A stretch of DNA of 32,588 nt from RGIG1959 sp045637645 (GTDB taxonomy: Bacteria; Bacillota; Clostridia; Oscillospirales; Acutalibacteraceae), in assembly GCA_045637645.1 (NCBI GenBank), contig JAZTZV010000097.1, positions 1 through 32,588 on the forward strand, read 5' to 3'. Every line of letters begins with the position of its first letter. Positions within the stretch are counted from its first letter, which is position 1. Below, piece by piece: positions 8,416-15,441 of this stretch. The position numbers were made by a program, and so were the translations under genes. The notes beneath the pieces are model-generated. The model saw only the letters and a list, made by a program, of their open reading frames with translations. It made no database searches and was not told the DNA's origin.

Positions 8416-9831
8416 ATGAAAATTGCTGGTTCGTTTGAAGAAAAAGTCATATTGGTGCGCGAAACGTTACGCATCGATCAAAGCTTTGATATTTTGGAAC
8501 GTCAAATTTTGATCGGCGGAAAACGTGCACATCTATTTTTTATCGACGCCTTTACGAAAGATGAGGTAATGGAGAAAATTTTTGAGTATATGCTTCGTAT
8601 CACCCCCGAACAATTGATGCAATGTATAGATACACGTGCCTTTGCATCGATCGTTTTGCCGTATGTCGAGATTGATCGCGAAACCGAGTTGAAGGTGGTT
8701 ATTACTGCGATCCTCTCGGGCACGAGCGCGATGATTGTGGAAGATTACGACGAAGTGTTTATGATCGATGCACGCACATATCCTGTACGTGGTATTGATG
8801 AACCGCAGGATGATAAGGTGCTTCGCGGATCACACGACGGCTTTGTTGAAACCATGGTTTTCAATGCAGCGCTGATTCGACGTCGCATCCGTGATCCGCG
8901 TCTGACAATGGAGCCGCATAAGGTTGGTTCGAAATCCCAAACTGATGTGGTGCTTTGTTATATGGACGGCGTATGTGATGATAAACAATTGAAAACAATT
9001 CGTTCTAAAATCGATCATATCACGATTCCGTCGTTGTCGATGGGGCAGGAGAGCCTTTTGGAATGCTTGTGCCGCCGTCAACGCTACAATCCGTTTCCGA
9101 AAGTGCGGTATACCGAGCGTCCCGATTCCGCCGCCGCAAGCGTGCTTGAAGGTAAAATCTTGGTGCTTGTTGACAATTCACCGTCGGTGATGATCCTCCC
9201 GACAGGGATATTCGATTTCATGCAGGATACCAACGATTATTATTTTCCGCCGTTGATAGGTTCGTATTTGCGTTTTTTGCGAACAGCGGTATTGTTGTTA
9301 TCGCTGTTTTTGACACCGATTTGGTATTTGTTGATGCAAAATGAGTGGGATGTGCCGCGATGGCTTGAGTTTTTGGAAGTCTCCGAGCCAAACGGTGTGC
9401 CGATTATTTTTCAGTTATTGATTATTGAATTGGTGATCGATGTTGTGAAGCTTGCGTCGTTAAACACGCCAAGTACTCTAAGTAATGCATTCAGCGTAGT
9501 GGGAGCGCTGATTTTCGGCGAGTTTGCCGTGCGTGCCAATTTGTTTGTGCCGGAAGTGCTTCTGTATATGGCGTTTGTAGCGGTTGCATCGTTCACGCAA
9601 GCAAGCTATGAGATGGGATATGCGTTCAAATTAACGCGTATGTTGTTTTTGGGTTTAACATGGGCTTTCAATATCGGAGGATTTGCAATCGGTATCGGGG
9701 CTTTGATTTTGCTCATTGCAACCACGCAAACACCGCTCGGCTACACGTATTTGTATCCGTTTATTCCGTTTGATTCGAAAGCGCTTTCCAGACTCTTTAT
9801 GCGTCGATCAATCAGTCGGTTTAATGCTTAA
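8416..9831 (+). CDS. spoVAF: SpoVAF/GerA-family spore germination membrane protein
   Basis: A 471-residue protein of the GerA family. The soluble N-terminal half (about 1-275) carries the family block RGSHDGFVETMVFNAALIRR and the RYTERPD plus VDNSPSVMILP segments that I associate with SpoVAF rather than GerAA. About four to five membrane spans follow from residue 285 on. SpoVAF sits in the inner spore membrane and aids germination with the SpoVA dipicolinate channel. The ATG at 8416 has AAAGGGTG upstream. There are no gerAB, gerAC or spoVAE neighbours; it stands alone between terminators, which is unusual for germinant receptors and fits an orphan SpoVAF. Expression would be forespore-specific, but I could not define a sigma-G promoter. 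Confidence 0.82.
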   Translation: MKIAGSFEEKVILVRETLRIDQSFDILERQILIGGKRAHLFFIDAFTKDEVMEKIFEYMLRITPEQLMQCIDTRAFASIVLPYVEIDRETELKVVITAILSGTSAMIVEDYDEVFMIDARTYPVRGIDEPQDDKVLRGSHDGFVETMVFNAALIRRRIRDPRLTMEPHKVGSKSQTDVVLCYMDGVCDDKQLKTIRSKIDHITIPSLSMGQESLLECLCRRQRYNPFPKVRYTERPDSAAASVLEGKILVLVDNSPSVMILPTGIFDFMQDTNDYYFPPLIGSYLRFLRTAVLLLSLFLTPIWYLLMQNEWDVPRWLEFLEVSEPNGVPIIFQLLIIELVIDVVKLASLNTPSTLSNAFSVVGALIFGEFAVRANLFVPEVLLYMAFVAVASFTQASYEMGYAFKLTRMLFLGLTWAFNIGGFAIGIGALILLIATTQTPLGYTYLYPFIPFDSKALSRLFMRRSISRFNA

Positions 9832-9862
9832 AAAGAAAATACAAAAAAATATAAAATTTCTC

Positions 9863-9891
9863 TTGCATTTTTCTTCTTTATATGATATAAT
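9863..9891 (+). promoter_or_regulatory. Sigma-A promoter of rpmE
   Basis: The -35 is TTGCAT (9863-9868) and the -10 TATAAT (9886-9891), with a 17-bp spacer and a TGA extension directly before the -10. The predicted transcript begins near 9898 and gives a leader of about 35 nt. Confidence 0.8.
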
Positions 9892-9908
9892 TCCGCTGTT
9901 CATGTTTA

Positions 9909-9934
9909 ATGAGTTTGAAAGAGGTGACACTCAT
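9909..9934 (+). promoter_or_regulatory. Possible start-codon hairpin in rpmE leader
   Basis: ATGAG (9909-9913) can pair with CTCAT (9930-9934), which includes the first two bases of the rpmE start codon and leaves the GAGGTG ribosome site in a 16-nt loop. Only five pairs form, so regulation by this fold is a guess. Confidence 0.25.
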
Positions 9935-10139
9935 GAAAGAAAATCTCCATCCGAATTACAAGCAGACCACCATCACCTGCGCTTGCGGCGAAGTGATCGA
10001 GACCGGTTCTACCAAAGAGAACATCCGCGTGGAAATCTGCTCCAAATGACATCCCTTCTTCACCGGCAAGCAAAAGCTGGTTGACACCGGCGGTCGCGTG
10101 GATCGCTTTAAGAAGCGTTTCGGCATGCAGGACAAATAA
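9933..10139 (+). CDS. rpmE: Ribosomal protein L31 with in-frame UGA at codon 39
   Basis: Zinc-type L31 of the 50S subunit. The ATG at 9933 follows GAGGTG, and the whole 68-codon frame to TAA at 10137 matches the family: MKENLHPNYK, a CAC motif (Cys16, Cys18), then ICSK, then HPFFTGKQK and GGRVDRFKKRFG. Codon 39 (10047-10049) is TGA exactly where family members have the fourth zinc Cys of the CSKC motif; a TGC-to-TGA single change would explain it. Nothing else is degraded on either side of the stop and there is no frameshift. Promoter, ribosome site and terminator are intact. Read as a normal stop, it yields a 38-residue fragment lacking the C-terminal half. Options are sequence error, recent nonsense mutation, readthrough (the UGA is followed by C, a leaky context) or selenocysteine. 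Identity is certain; functional state is open. Confidence 0.9.
10060..10084 (+). other. Candidate hairpin downstream of the rpmE UGA
   Basis: TCACCGGC (10060-10067) pairs with GCTGGTTGA (10076-10084) to give 8 pairs with one G-U and one bulged U, around an 8-nt loop AAGCAAAA that begins 18 nt after the UGA. The spacing fits bacterial SECIS elements, but the loop lacks a G in its first two positions, and the bases are constrained by conserved L31 codons. SECIS identity is weakly supported. Confidence 0.2.
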
Positions 10140-10190
10140 GTTTTGCAATTTTGATTCTCTTGTTGAGATCAGACAATACCGTCAAACAGG

Positions 10191-10227
10191 AGGGCAGTGC
10201 TTTTTAGCGCTGCCCTTATTGTCATTT
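10191..10227 (+). terminator. Terminator after rpmE
   Basis: The stem AGGGCAGTGC / GCGCTGCCCT (10 bp with one G-U) closes on TTTTTA, and a weak T-rich tail follows. An outer 7-bp arm, GACAATA (10172-10178) with TATTGTC (10217-10223), can extend the structure across a 12-nt bulge. Confidence 0.7.
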
Positions 10228-10249
10228 CTGCATATGGAGGTGATCAACC

Positions 10250-10885
10250 GTGTCAAATGAAGAATATCGCACACTTCGATGCGATGCCGAAGATGAATTC
10301 ACCGAAAAACGTTCCCGTTTTATCGGCTATGCATGTCCTGTGACCACCGAAGAACAAGCACTTGAGTTTATCGCACAGATCAAGAAAAAGCATTGGGATG
10401 CCAAGCATAATGTGTATGCATACGTGTTGCGAGACGGTCAAATCCGTCGGTATTCCGACGACGGTGAGCCGCAAGGAACGGCGGGTATACCTGTACTGGA
10501 TGTGTTGCTTAAAAGCGAGATCACCGACGCTGTCATTGTTGTCACGCGATATTTCGGCGGTATCTTACTCGGTGGCGGCGGATTGGTGCGTGCGTACGGA
10601 CATGCCGCGTCAATTGCCGTGAAAGCGGCAGGAGTCGATGAACGCGTGTTGTGCGACGATTTGTCTGTGACCTGCGACTATGCACAATACGGTCGAGTAC
10701 AACCTTTATTGCTATCACACGGTGCGGTGATTGATGATACCTTGTTTGAAGACGAAGTCACAATATTATTTCATCAGCGTAAAGGTATGATCGATATTTT
10801 TGATAAAGAACTTGCAGATGTTTCGGCGGGGACTGTTTCTTGTCGTGTGCGTGGGGAAAATTTTTATTCTTTTGCAGTGGAATAA
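10250..10885 (+). CDS. yigZ: YigZ/IMPACT family protein
   Basis: A 211-residue soluble protein of the UPF0029/IMPACT family, best known from E. coli YigZ and yeast Yih1; its cellular role in bacteria is not settled. The start is GTG at 10250, fixed by an ideal GGAGGTGAT 6 nt upstream. The N-terminal IMPACT domain (about 15-125) shows the family signature: RYSDDGEPQGTAGIPVL, then VVTRYFGGILLGGGGLVRAY. A smaller ferredoxin-like C-terminal domain follows. It stands between the rpmE terminator and the dgt operon with 85 nt of AT-rich sequence downstream, and is probably transcribed on its own or by readthrough from rpmE. Confidence 0.93.
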   Translation: MSNEEYRTLRCDAEDEFTEKRSRFIGYACPVTTEEQALEFIAQIKKKHWDAKHNVYAYVLRDGQIRRYSDDGEPQGTAGIPVLDVLLKSEITDAVIVVTRYFGGILLGGGGLVRAYGHAASIAVKAAGVDERVLCDDLSVTCDYAQYGRVQPLLLSHGAVIDDTLFEDEVTILFHQRKGMIDIFDKELADVSAGTVSCRVRGENFYSFAVE

Positions 10886-10970
10886 GATTTTTTTGCAAAT
10901 TTAAAGGGAAAATGCAATATTTCTCGGTATATATAAATATAAAGCTCTTTTTAGGGAGGAAGCGCATATT

Positions 10971-11981
10971 ATGACTATTCGCGAGCGATACGAACAAGCC
11001 GAGCATTTGTTTTTATCGGAATATGCGACATTCTCTGCGAATACGCGCGGTCGTGAACGGGAGGAAGAACCGGGATTGTATCGTACAGCGTTTCAACGCG
11101 ATCGCGATCGTATTTTACATTCCAAGTCTTTTCGTCGGTTGAAACACAAAACACAAGTCTTTTTGTCGCCGGCCGGCGATCACTATCGCACACGTTTGAC
11201 GCATACGCTTGAGGTTTCGCAAATTGCGCGAACAATGGCGCGTGCCTTGCAGTTGAATGAAGATTTAACGGAAGCCATTGCGCTGGCTCACGATCTCGGA
11301 CATACGCCGTTCGGTCACGCGGGCGAACGTGCTTTAAACAGTGTGATTGAAGGCGGGTTTCATCATTACGAACAAAGCGTTCGTGTTGTCGAATGTTTGG
11401 AAAAAGAAGGACAAGGTCTGAATTTGACTTGGGAAGTGCGCGACGGTATTTTGCATCATACCAAAGGTGCCGAGGCTGCCACACCCGAAGGACGTTTGGT
11501 GCGCTACGCTGACCAAATCGCATATATTCATCACGATATGGACGATGCGGTGCGGGCGGGAATTTTGTCTGAATCCGATGTACCGAGCGATATTCGTCAA
11601 GCGCTCGGACAAACTCGCAGTGAGCGATTGGATTCGCTTGTCGGTGCAATCATTATGAATGGTTGCGAATCTGTTGGCATGCCTGCGGATGTGTTCGCGA
11701 TGTTTGATAAACTTCATAAATTTATGTATGATGCGGTATATTATAATCCGATCGCCAAAAGCGAAGAAGGAAAAGTGGAAGAACTTGTGCGCCGCTTGTA
11801 TGAATATTTCAGCACACACCCCGAAGAATTGCCCGACGAATATCAATTGGTGTATCAATCGGACGGCGCGTGTCGTGCGGCGTGTGATTATGTGTCGGGT
11901 ATGAGTGATAATTACGCGCTTGCGGTGTATCATGATTTGTTCATCCCGCGCGGATGGTCGATGGATCAAGAACAACCGTAA
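10971..11981 (+). CDS. dgt: Deoxyguanosinetriphosphate triphosphohydrolase-like protein
   Basis: An HD-domain enzyme that hydrolyses dGTP (or other dNTPs) to the nucleoside and triphosphate. It has 336 residues, the shorter Gram-positive type. RBS AGGGAGGAAG precedes the ATG. The N-terminus has the family block YRTAFQRDRDRILHSKSFRRL; metal ligands are His78 (RLTHTLEV), His107-Asp108 and the HTPFGHAGE segment, with a later Asp in RYADQIAYIHHDMDD. It opens a dgt-dnaG-rpoD-rrf2 unit (24-nt gap to dnaG). This gene order is common in Clostridia and links dNTP pool control to replication priming. Confidence 0.93.
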   Translation: MTIRERYEQAEHLFLSEYATFSANTRGREREEEPGLYRTAFQRDRDRILHSKSFRRLKHKTQVFLSPAGDHYRTRLTHTLEVSQIARTMARALQLNEDLTEAIALAHDLGHTPFGHAGERALNSVIEGGFHHYEQSVRVVECLEKEGQGLNLTWEVRDGILHHTKGAEAATPEGRLVRYADQIAYIHHDMDDAVRAGILSESDVPSDIRQALGQTRSERLDSLVGAIIMNGCESVGMPADVFAMFDKLHKFMYDAVYYNPIAKSEEGKVEELVRRLYEYFSTHPEELPDEYQLVYQSDGACRAACDYVSGMSDNYALAVYHDLFIPRGWSMDQEQP

Positions 11982-12005
11982 CCATGAACGAAAGGAGAGA
12001 ATACG

Positions 12006-13760
12006 ATGGCGCTTCCGGATCATTTTATCGAAGAGTTGACGATGCGTAACAACATTGAAGATTTGGTGTCGTCGTATATCTCTTTGCGTTCTCGCGGTCG
12101 AACGAGAGTCGGACTTTGTCCGTTTCACGGAGAAAAAACGCCGTCCTTTACCGTATATCCCGAAAACAATTCGTTTTATTGTTTCGGTTGCGGCGCCGGC
12201 GGTGATGTGATCACGTTTGTCAAAAAAATCGAACGTCTTGATTATATGGATGCGGTTCGTTTTTTGGCGGATCGTGCGGGAATGGACATGCCGCGGGTTG
12301 ACGTTGACGACACCGCTTCGAAACTCCGTCGCCGTATTTTAGAAGCCAATCGCGATGCGGCGCGTTTTTATCACGAGCGACTCTATTCACCTGAAGGACG
12401 ACACGCTCTTGAGTATTATTACAGCCGCGGCTATTCGGATCGAACGATTCGCCGTTTCGGTCTCGGTTATGCGCCCGATGGCTTTTCAGCTTTGCTGAAG
12501 CATTTGAAAGAAAAAGGGTATCGTGACGACGAGTTGTTGCTCGCGTGGCTGGTTCGTCGCAGTCAAAAAGGCAATTTGTATGACAGCTTCCGTAACCGTG
12601 TGATGGTTCCCATCATCGATGTGCGCGGAAACGTGATCGCATTCGGCGGTCGCGTGCTTGATGATTCCAAACCGAAATATGTGAACACAGGCGATACGCC
12701 TGTGTTCAAAAAGACAAACAATTTGTTTGCGTTGAATATTGCCAAAGAAAGCGGTCGACAATTGATTTTGTGCGAAGGCTACATGGATGTTATTGCGTTG
12801 CATCAAGCCGGCTTCACAAATGCTGTCGCGGCACTCGGCACCTCTTTTACGGCTGATCACGCCAATTTGATCGCGCGTTACGCGGACGAAGCGGTGCTGA
12901 TATTCGATTCAGACGAAGCGGGGCAAAAAGGTGCCGCACGAGCAATGGGATTGCTTCGCCGAACGGGTGTGCGGATCCGTGTGGTGCGTATCCCCGACGG
13001 AAAAGATCCCGACGAATTTTTACGACATCATCCGCCCGAGGCGTTCAAATTGCTGATCGATCGTTCGGCAAATGATGTGGAATATCGCTTGTCGACCCTG
13101 AAACAGCAATTTTTCGTTGAATCGACCGATGGTAAGGTTCAGTATCTCAACGAAGCAATCAAGGTGATTGCCGCGTTAAGTAATTCGGTTGAGCGCGATG
13201 TATACATGTCTCGTCTTTCTCAAGAACTTTCTGTTTCGAAATTTGCGATTCAAGAGCAAGTCGATTCGTTGATTAAACGTAAAGAGCGTAAGCAGTCTAA
13301 AGAGCAACTTTCTGCCGAAGTGAAACGATTGGAACAAACCACTTCGAGAGTCAATCCCGAAGCGTTACAGCATGTACGTGCATCGGCGGCAGAGGAAGCG
13401 CTTTTAGGTGCCCTGCTGTTGCACCCCGATCGTATTCATAAGGTAGCGCAACAGTTGCCGCCATCGGATATGATCACACCCTTTAACAGGCGCTTATACA
13501 GTTTTCTTGTGCAACGACAAGAACAGGGACTTCTCGTGGAGTTACCGATACTTGCCGCTGAATTCAACGAGGACGAAATGGCATACATCACATTTTTGCT
13601 CAACGGCGCACAAACGCGGGCAGAAGCGCTTTCTGATTTGATGCAATATGTGGAGATCATTCGTTCGGAAAAAACCTTTGCCACCATGTCGGATGTATCA
13701 CAATTATCCGACGATGATATGCGCCTTTTGATGCAAAAAATGCGCGATATGAAACAATAA
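12006..13760 (+). CDS. dnaG: DNA primase
   Basis: It synthesises RNA primers at the replication fork with the DnaB helicase. It is 584 residues long, near the normal Firmicute length. The N-terminal CHC2 zinc domain is intact (Cys38, His41, Cys59, Cys62). The RNA polymerase domain includes the Toprim fold with the catalytic Glu in LILCEGYMDV and the metal-binding FDSDEAG. A C-terminal helicase-interaction domain follows (about 450-584), less conserved and with a Lys/Glu-rich linker around 420-440. The AAAGGAGAG before the ATG is strong. Its place directly upstream of rpoD is the classic macromolecular synthesis arrangement, here without rpsU. Confidence 0.97.
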   Translation: MALPDHFIEELTMRNNIEDLVSSYISLRSRGRTRVGLCPFHGEKTPSFTVYPENNSFYCFGCGAGGDVITFVKKIERLDYMDAVRFLADRAGMDMPRVDVDDTASKLRRRILEANRDAARFYHERLYSPEGRHALEYYYSRGYSDRTIRRFGLGYAPDGFSALLKHLKEKGYRDDELLLAWLVRRSQKGNLYDSFRNRVMVPIIDVRGNVIAFGGRVLDDSKPKYVNTGDTPVFKKTNNLFALNIAKESGRQLILCEGYMDVIALHQAGFTNAVAALGTSFTADHANLIARYADEAVLIFDSDEAGQKGAARAMGLLRRTGVRIRVVRIPDGKDPDEFLRHHPPEAFKLLIDRSANDVEYRLSTLKQQFFVESTDGKVQYLNEAIKVIAALSNSVERDVYMSRLSQELSVSKFAIQEQVDSLIKRKERKQSKEQLSAEVKRLEQTTSRVNPEALQHVRASAAEEALLGALLLHPDRIHKVAQQLPPSDMITPFNRRLYSFLVQRQEQGLLVELPILAAEFNEDEMAYITFLLNGAQTRAEALSDLMQYVEIIRSEKTFATMSDVSQLSDDDMRLLMQKMRDMKQ

Positions 13761-13800
13761 TACTGTTGCAAATTATTTATAAAAGAAAGGATGTTGTTTT

Positions 13801-14988
13801 ATGGGTTTGAAAAACAACGATGCAGAGACCACCGTTCAGGAGGCTCTTCGCGAGGCCATCGCCGGCACGCAGGAGGAGATTGACGATCTCGAACCGATCA
13901 TTGTCAAAAAAGACAAGAAAATGCAAATTCGCGATCTGATTGAAATGGGTCGTACAAAAGGAAAACTCACCACGCAAGAGATCATGGATGCGATGGAAGA
14001 TTTTGACTTCGATCCCGATCAAGTGGACAAGCTTTACGAAACGCTTGAGTCGAACAACATTGAAATCATTGACGATTTGGAAGTATCGCTTGGTGATATT
14101 GACCTGTCGATCGACAACCCCGAAGCACCCGGTACACCGACCGATTCGAACGATCCGATCGCGATCGACGATCCCGTTAAGGTGTATTTGAAAGAAATCG
14201 GTCGTGTGCCGCTGTTGACTTCCGAAGAGGAAATTGAATTGGCGATTCGCATCGGCAACAACGACGAGCAAGCCAAAAAACGCCTTTCCGAAGCCAACCT
14301 GCGTCTTGTTGTCAGCATCGCAAAGCGTTATGTCGGTCGCGGCATGCAATTCCTTGATTTGATCCAAGAGGGTAACCTCGGTTTGATCAAAGCGGTCGAA
14401 AAATTTGATTATACCAAAGCCTTTAAATTCTCGACGTATGCGACATGGTGGATCCGTCAAGCGATCACGCGCGCCATTGCCGATCAAGCTCGTACGATCC
14501 GCATTCCCGTTCACATGGTCGAAACGATCAACAAGGTCAAAAAAGTCAGCAGCCAATTGCTTCACAAGAACGGCCACGAGCCGACCGCCGAGGAGATTGC
14601 CGAAGAACTCGATATGCCCATCGAGAAAGTGCGTGAAATCCTTCGTGTGGCGCAAGAGCCCGTGTCGCTGGAAACCCCGATCGGCGAAGAAGAAGACAGC
14701 CATCTCGGCGATTTTATCCCCGATGACGAAGCACCTGCACCTGCCGATGCCGCGTCCCATACGCTTTTAAAAGAGCAACTCGCCGAGGTGCTTTCGACGT
14801 TGACGCCGCGTGAGGCCAAGGTTCTCAGTTTGCGTTTCGGTCTTGAGGACGGTCATCCCCGTACGCTCGAGGAAGTCGGTAAGGAGTTTGATGTTACGCG
14901 CGAACGTATTCGTCAGATCGAGGCGAAAGCACTTCGTAAGCTTCGTCATCCCAGCCGCAGTAAAAAACTGAAGGATTTCTTGGATTAA
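13801..14988 (+). CDS. rpoD: Primary RNA polymerase sigma factor (sigma-70/SigA)
   Basis: The housekeeping sigma factor that directs RNA polymerase to the TTGACA/TATAAT promoters seen in this window. Of its 395 residues, 1-100 are the acidic region 1.1, followed by region 1.2 (DDPVKVYLKEIGRVPLLT), region 2 with the -10-recognition helix (YATWWIRQAITRAIADQA), region 3, and region 4.2 with the helix-turn-helix (TLEEVGKEFDVTRERIRQIE). AAAGGA lies upstream of the ATG. It is the third gene of the dgt operon (40-nt gap after dnaG), with a 15-nt gap to the rrf2 gene. The long open frames on the opposite strand are shadows. Confidence 0.97.
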   Translation: MGLKNNDAETTVQEALREAIAGTQEEIDDLEPIIVKKDKKMQIRDLIEMGRTKGKLTTQEIMDAMEDFDFDPDQVDKLYETLESNNIEIIDDLEVSLGDIDLSIDNPEAPGTPTDSNDPIAIDDPVKVYLKEIGRVPLLTSEEEIELAIRIGNNDEQAKKRLSEANLRLVVSIAKRYVGRGMQFLDLIQEGNLGLIKAVEKFDYTKAFKFSTYATWWIRQAITRAIADQARTIRIPVHMVETINKVKKVSSQLLHKNGHEPTAEEIAEELDMPIEKVREILRVAQEPVSLETPIGEEEDSHLGDFIPDDEAPAPADAASHTLLKEQLAEVLSTLTPREAKVLSLRFGLEDGHPRTLEEVGKEFDVTRERIRQIEAKALRKLRHPSRSKKLKDFLD

Positions 14989-15003
14989 CAGCGGAGGTGC
15001 GTT

Positions 15004-15399
15004 ATGCACATCAATTTGGAATCGGATTATGCTGTTCGCATCGTTCGTGTTTTGGCGCAAAACGGTGATCGAATGGACGCGCAAACGATTGCGGATACCG
15101 GCTGTGTGTCGCTTCGTATTACGCTCAAAATCATGCGTAAATTGGTTGCCGCCGATCTTGTCCGCTCTTATAAAGGGGCGCACGGCGGATATCAATTGTC
15201 GAAGCCTCCTGCGGATATTACGCTTAGGCACGTAATCGAAGCGATTGAAGGTCCGTATCGTTTCAGTCGTTGTCTTGACGAAGGATATGATTGTTCCTGT
15301 AAAGAGGCGATTGCGTGTCCTTTTCATTCGGTTTTTGATGATGTCACGGCAATGGTTGTTAAAAAGCTGGATGAGATCACATTTGATACGCTGATATAA
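15004..15399 (+). CDS. Rrf2-family transcription regulator with cysteine cluster
   Basis: A 131-residue winged-helix regulator (MHINLESDYAVRIVRVLA start, typical of Rrf2). The helix-turn-helix spans about 27-60, with the family wing KGAHGGYQL. Cys90, Cys97, Cys99 and Cys105 form a group after the dimerisation helix, close to the three-Cys site that binds a [2Fe-2S] cluster in IscR and NsrR, so it may sense iron-sulfur status, redox or nitric oxide. GGAGGTG lies upstream. It follows rpoD by 15 nt and faces the metY gene tail to tail. CymR, the cysteine regulator of Bacillus, is also an Rrf2 protein but lacks such cysteines, so a role in sulfur control is only a possibility. Confidence 0.88.
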   Translation: MHINLESDYAVRIVRVLAQNGDRMDAQTIADTGCVSLRITLKIMRKLVAADLVRSYKGAHGGYQLSKPPADITLRHVIEAIEGPYRFSRCLDEGYDCSCKEAIACPFHSVFDDVTAMVVKKLDEITFDTLI

Positions 15400-15400
15400 A

Positions 15401-15435
15401 AAAAGAACCGTTCATTTTGTGAACGGTTCTTTTTT
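15401..15435. terminator. Bidirectional terminator between rrf2 and metY
   Basis: A 14-bp near-perfect stem (AAAAGAACCGTTCA / TGAACGGTTCTTTT) has a 5-nt loop, with A-run before and T-run after, so it works for both converging genes. Confidence 0.9.
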
Positions 15436-15441
15436 GCTTTG

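Noticed and set aside
10047..10049. Genome-wide reassignment of UGA to an amino acid
   Set aside because: UGA ends many intact genes here (both sortases, hisZ, hisD, hisC, hisB, hisAI, mtnN and the SleC-like genes), often in ATGA overlaps, and tryptophan is coded by TGG.
13777..14760. A 327-codon minus-strand frame opposite rpoD
   Set aside because: It lies wholly over the intact rpoD gene, with a Phe/Asp-rich composition that follows from rpoD codons read in reverse; no family features.
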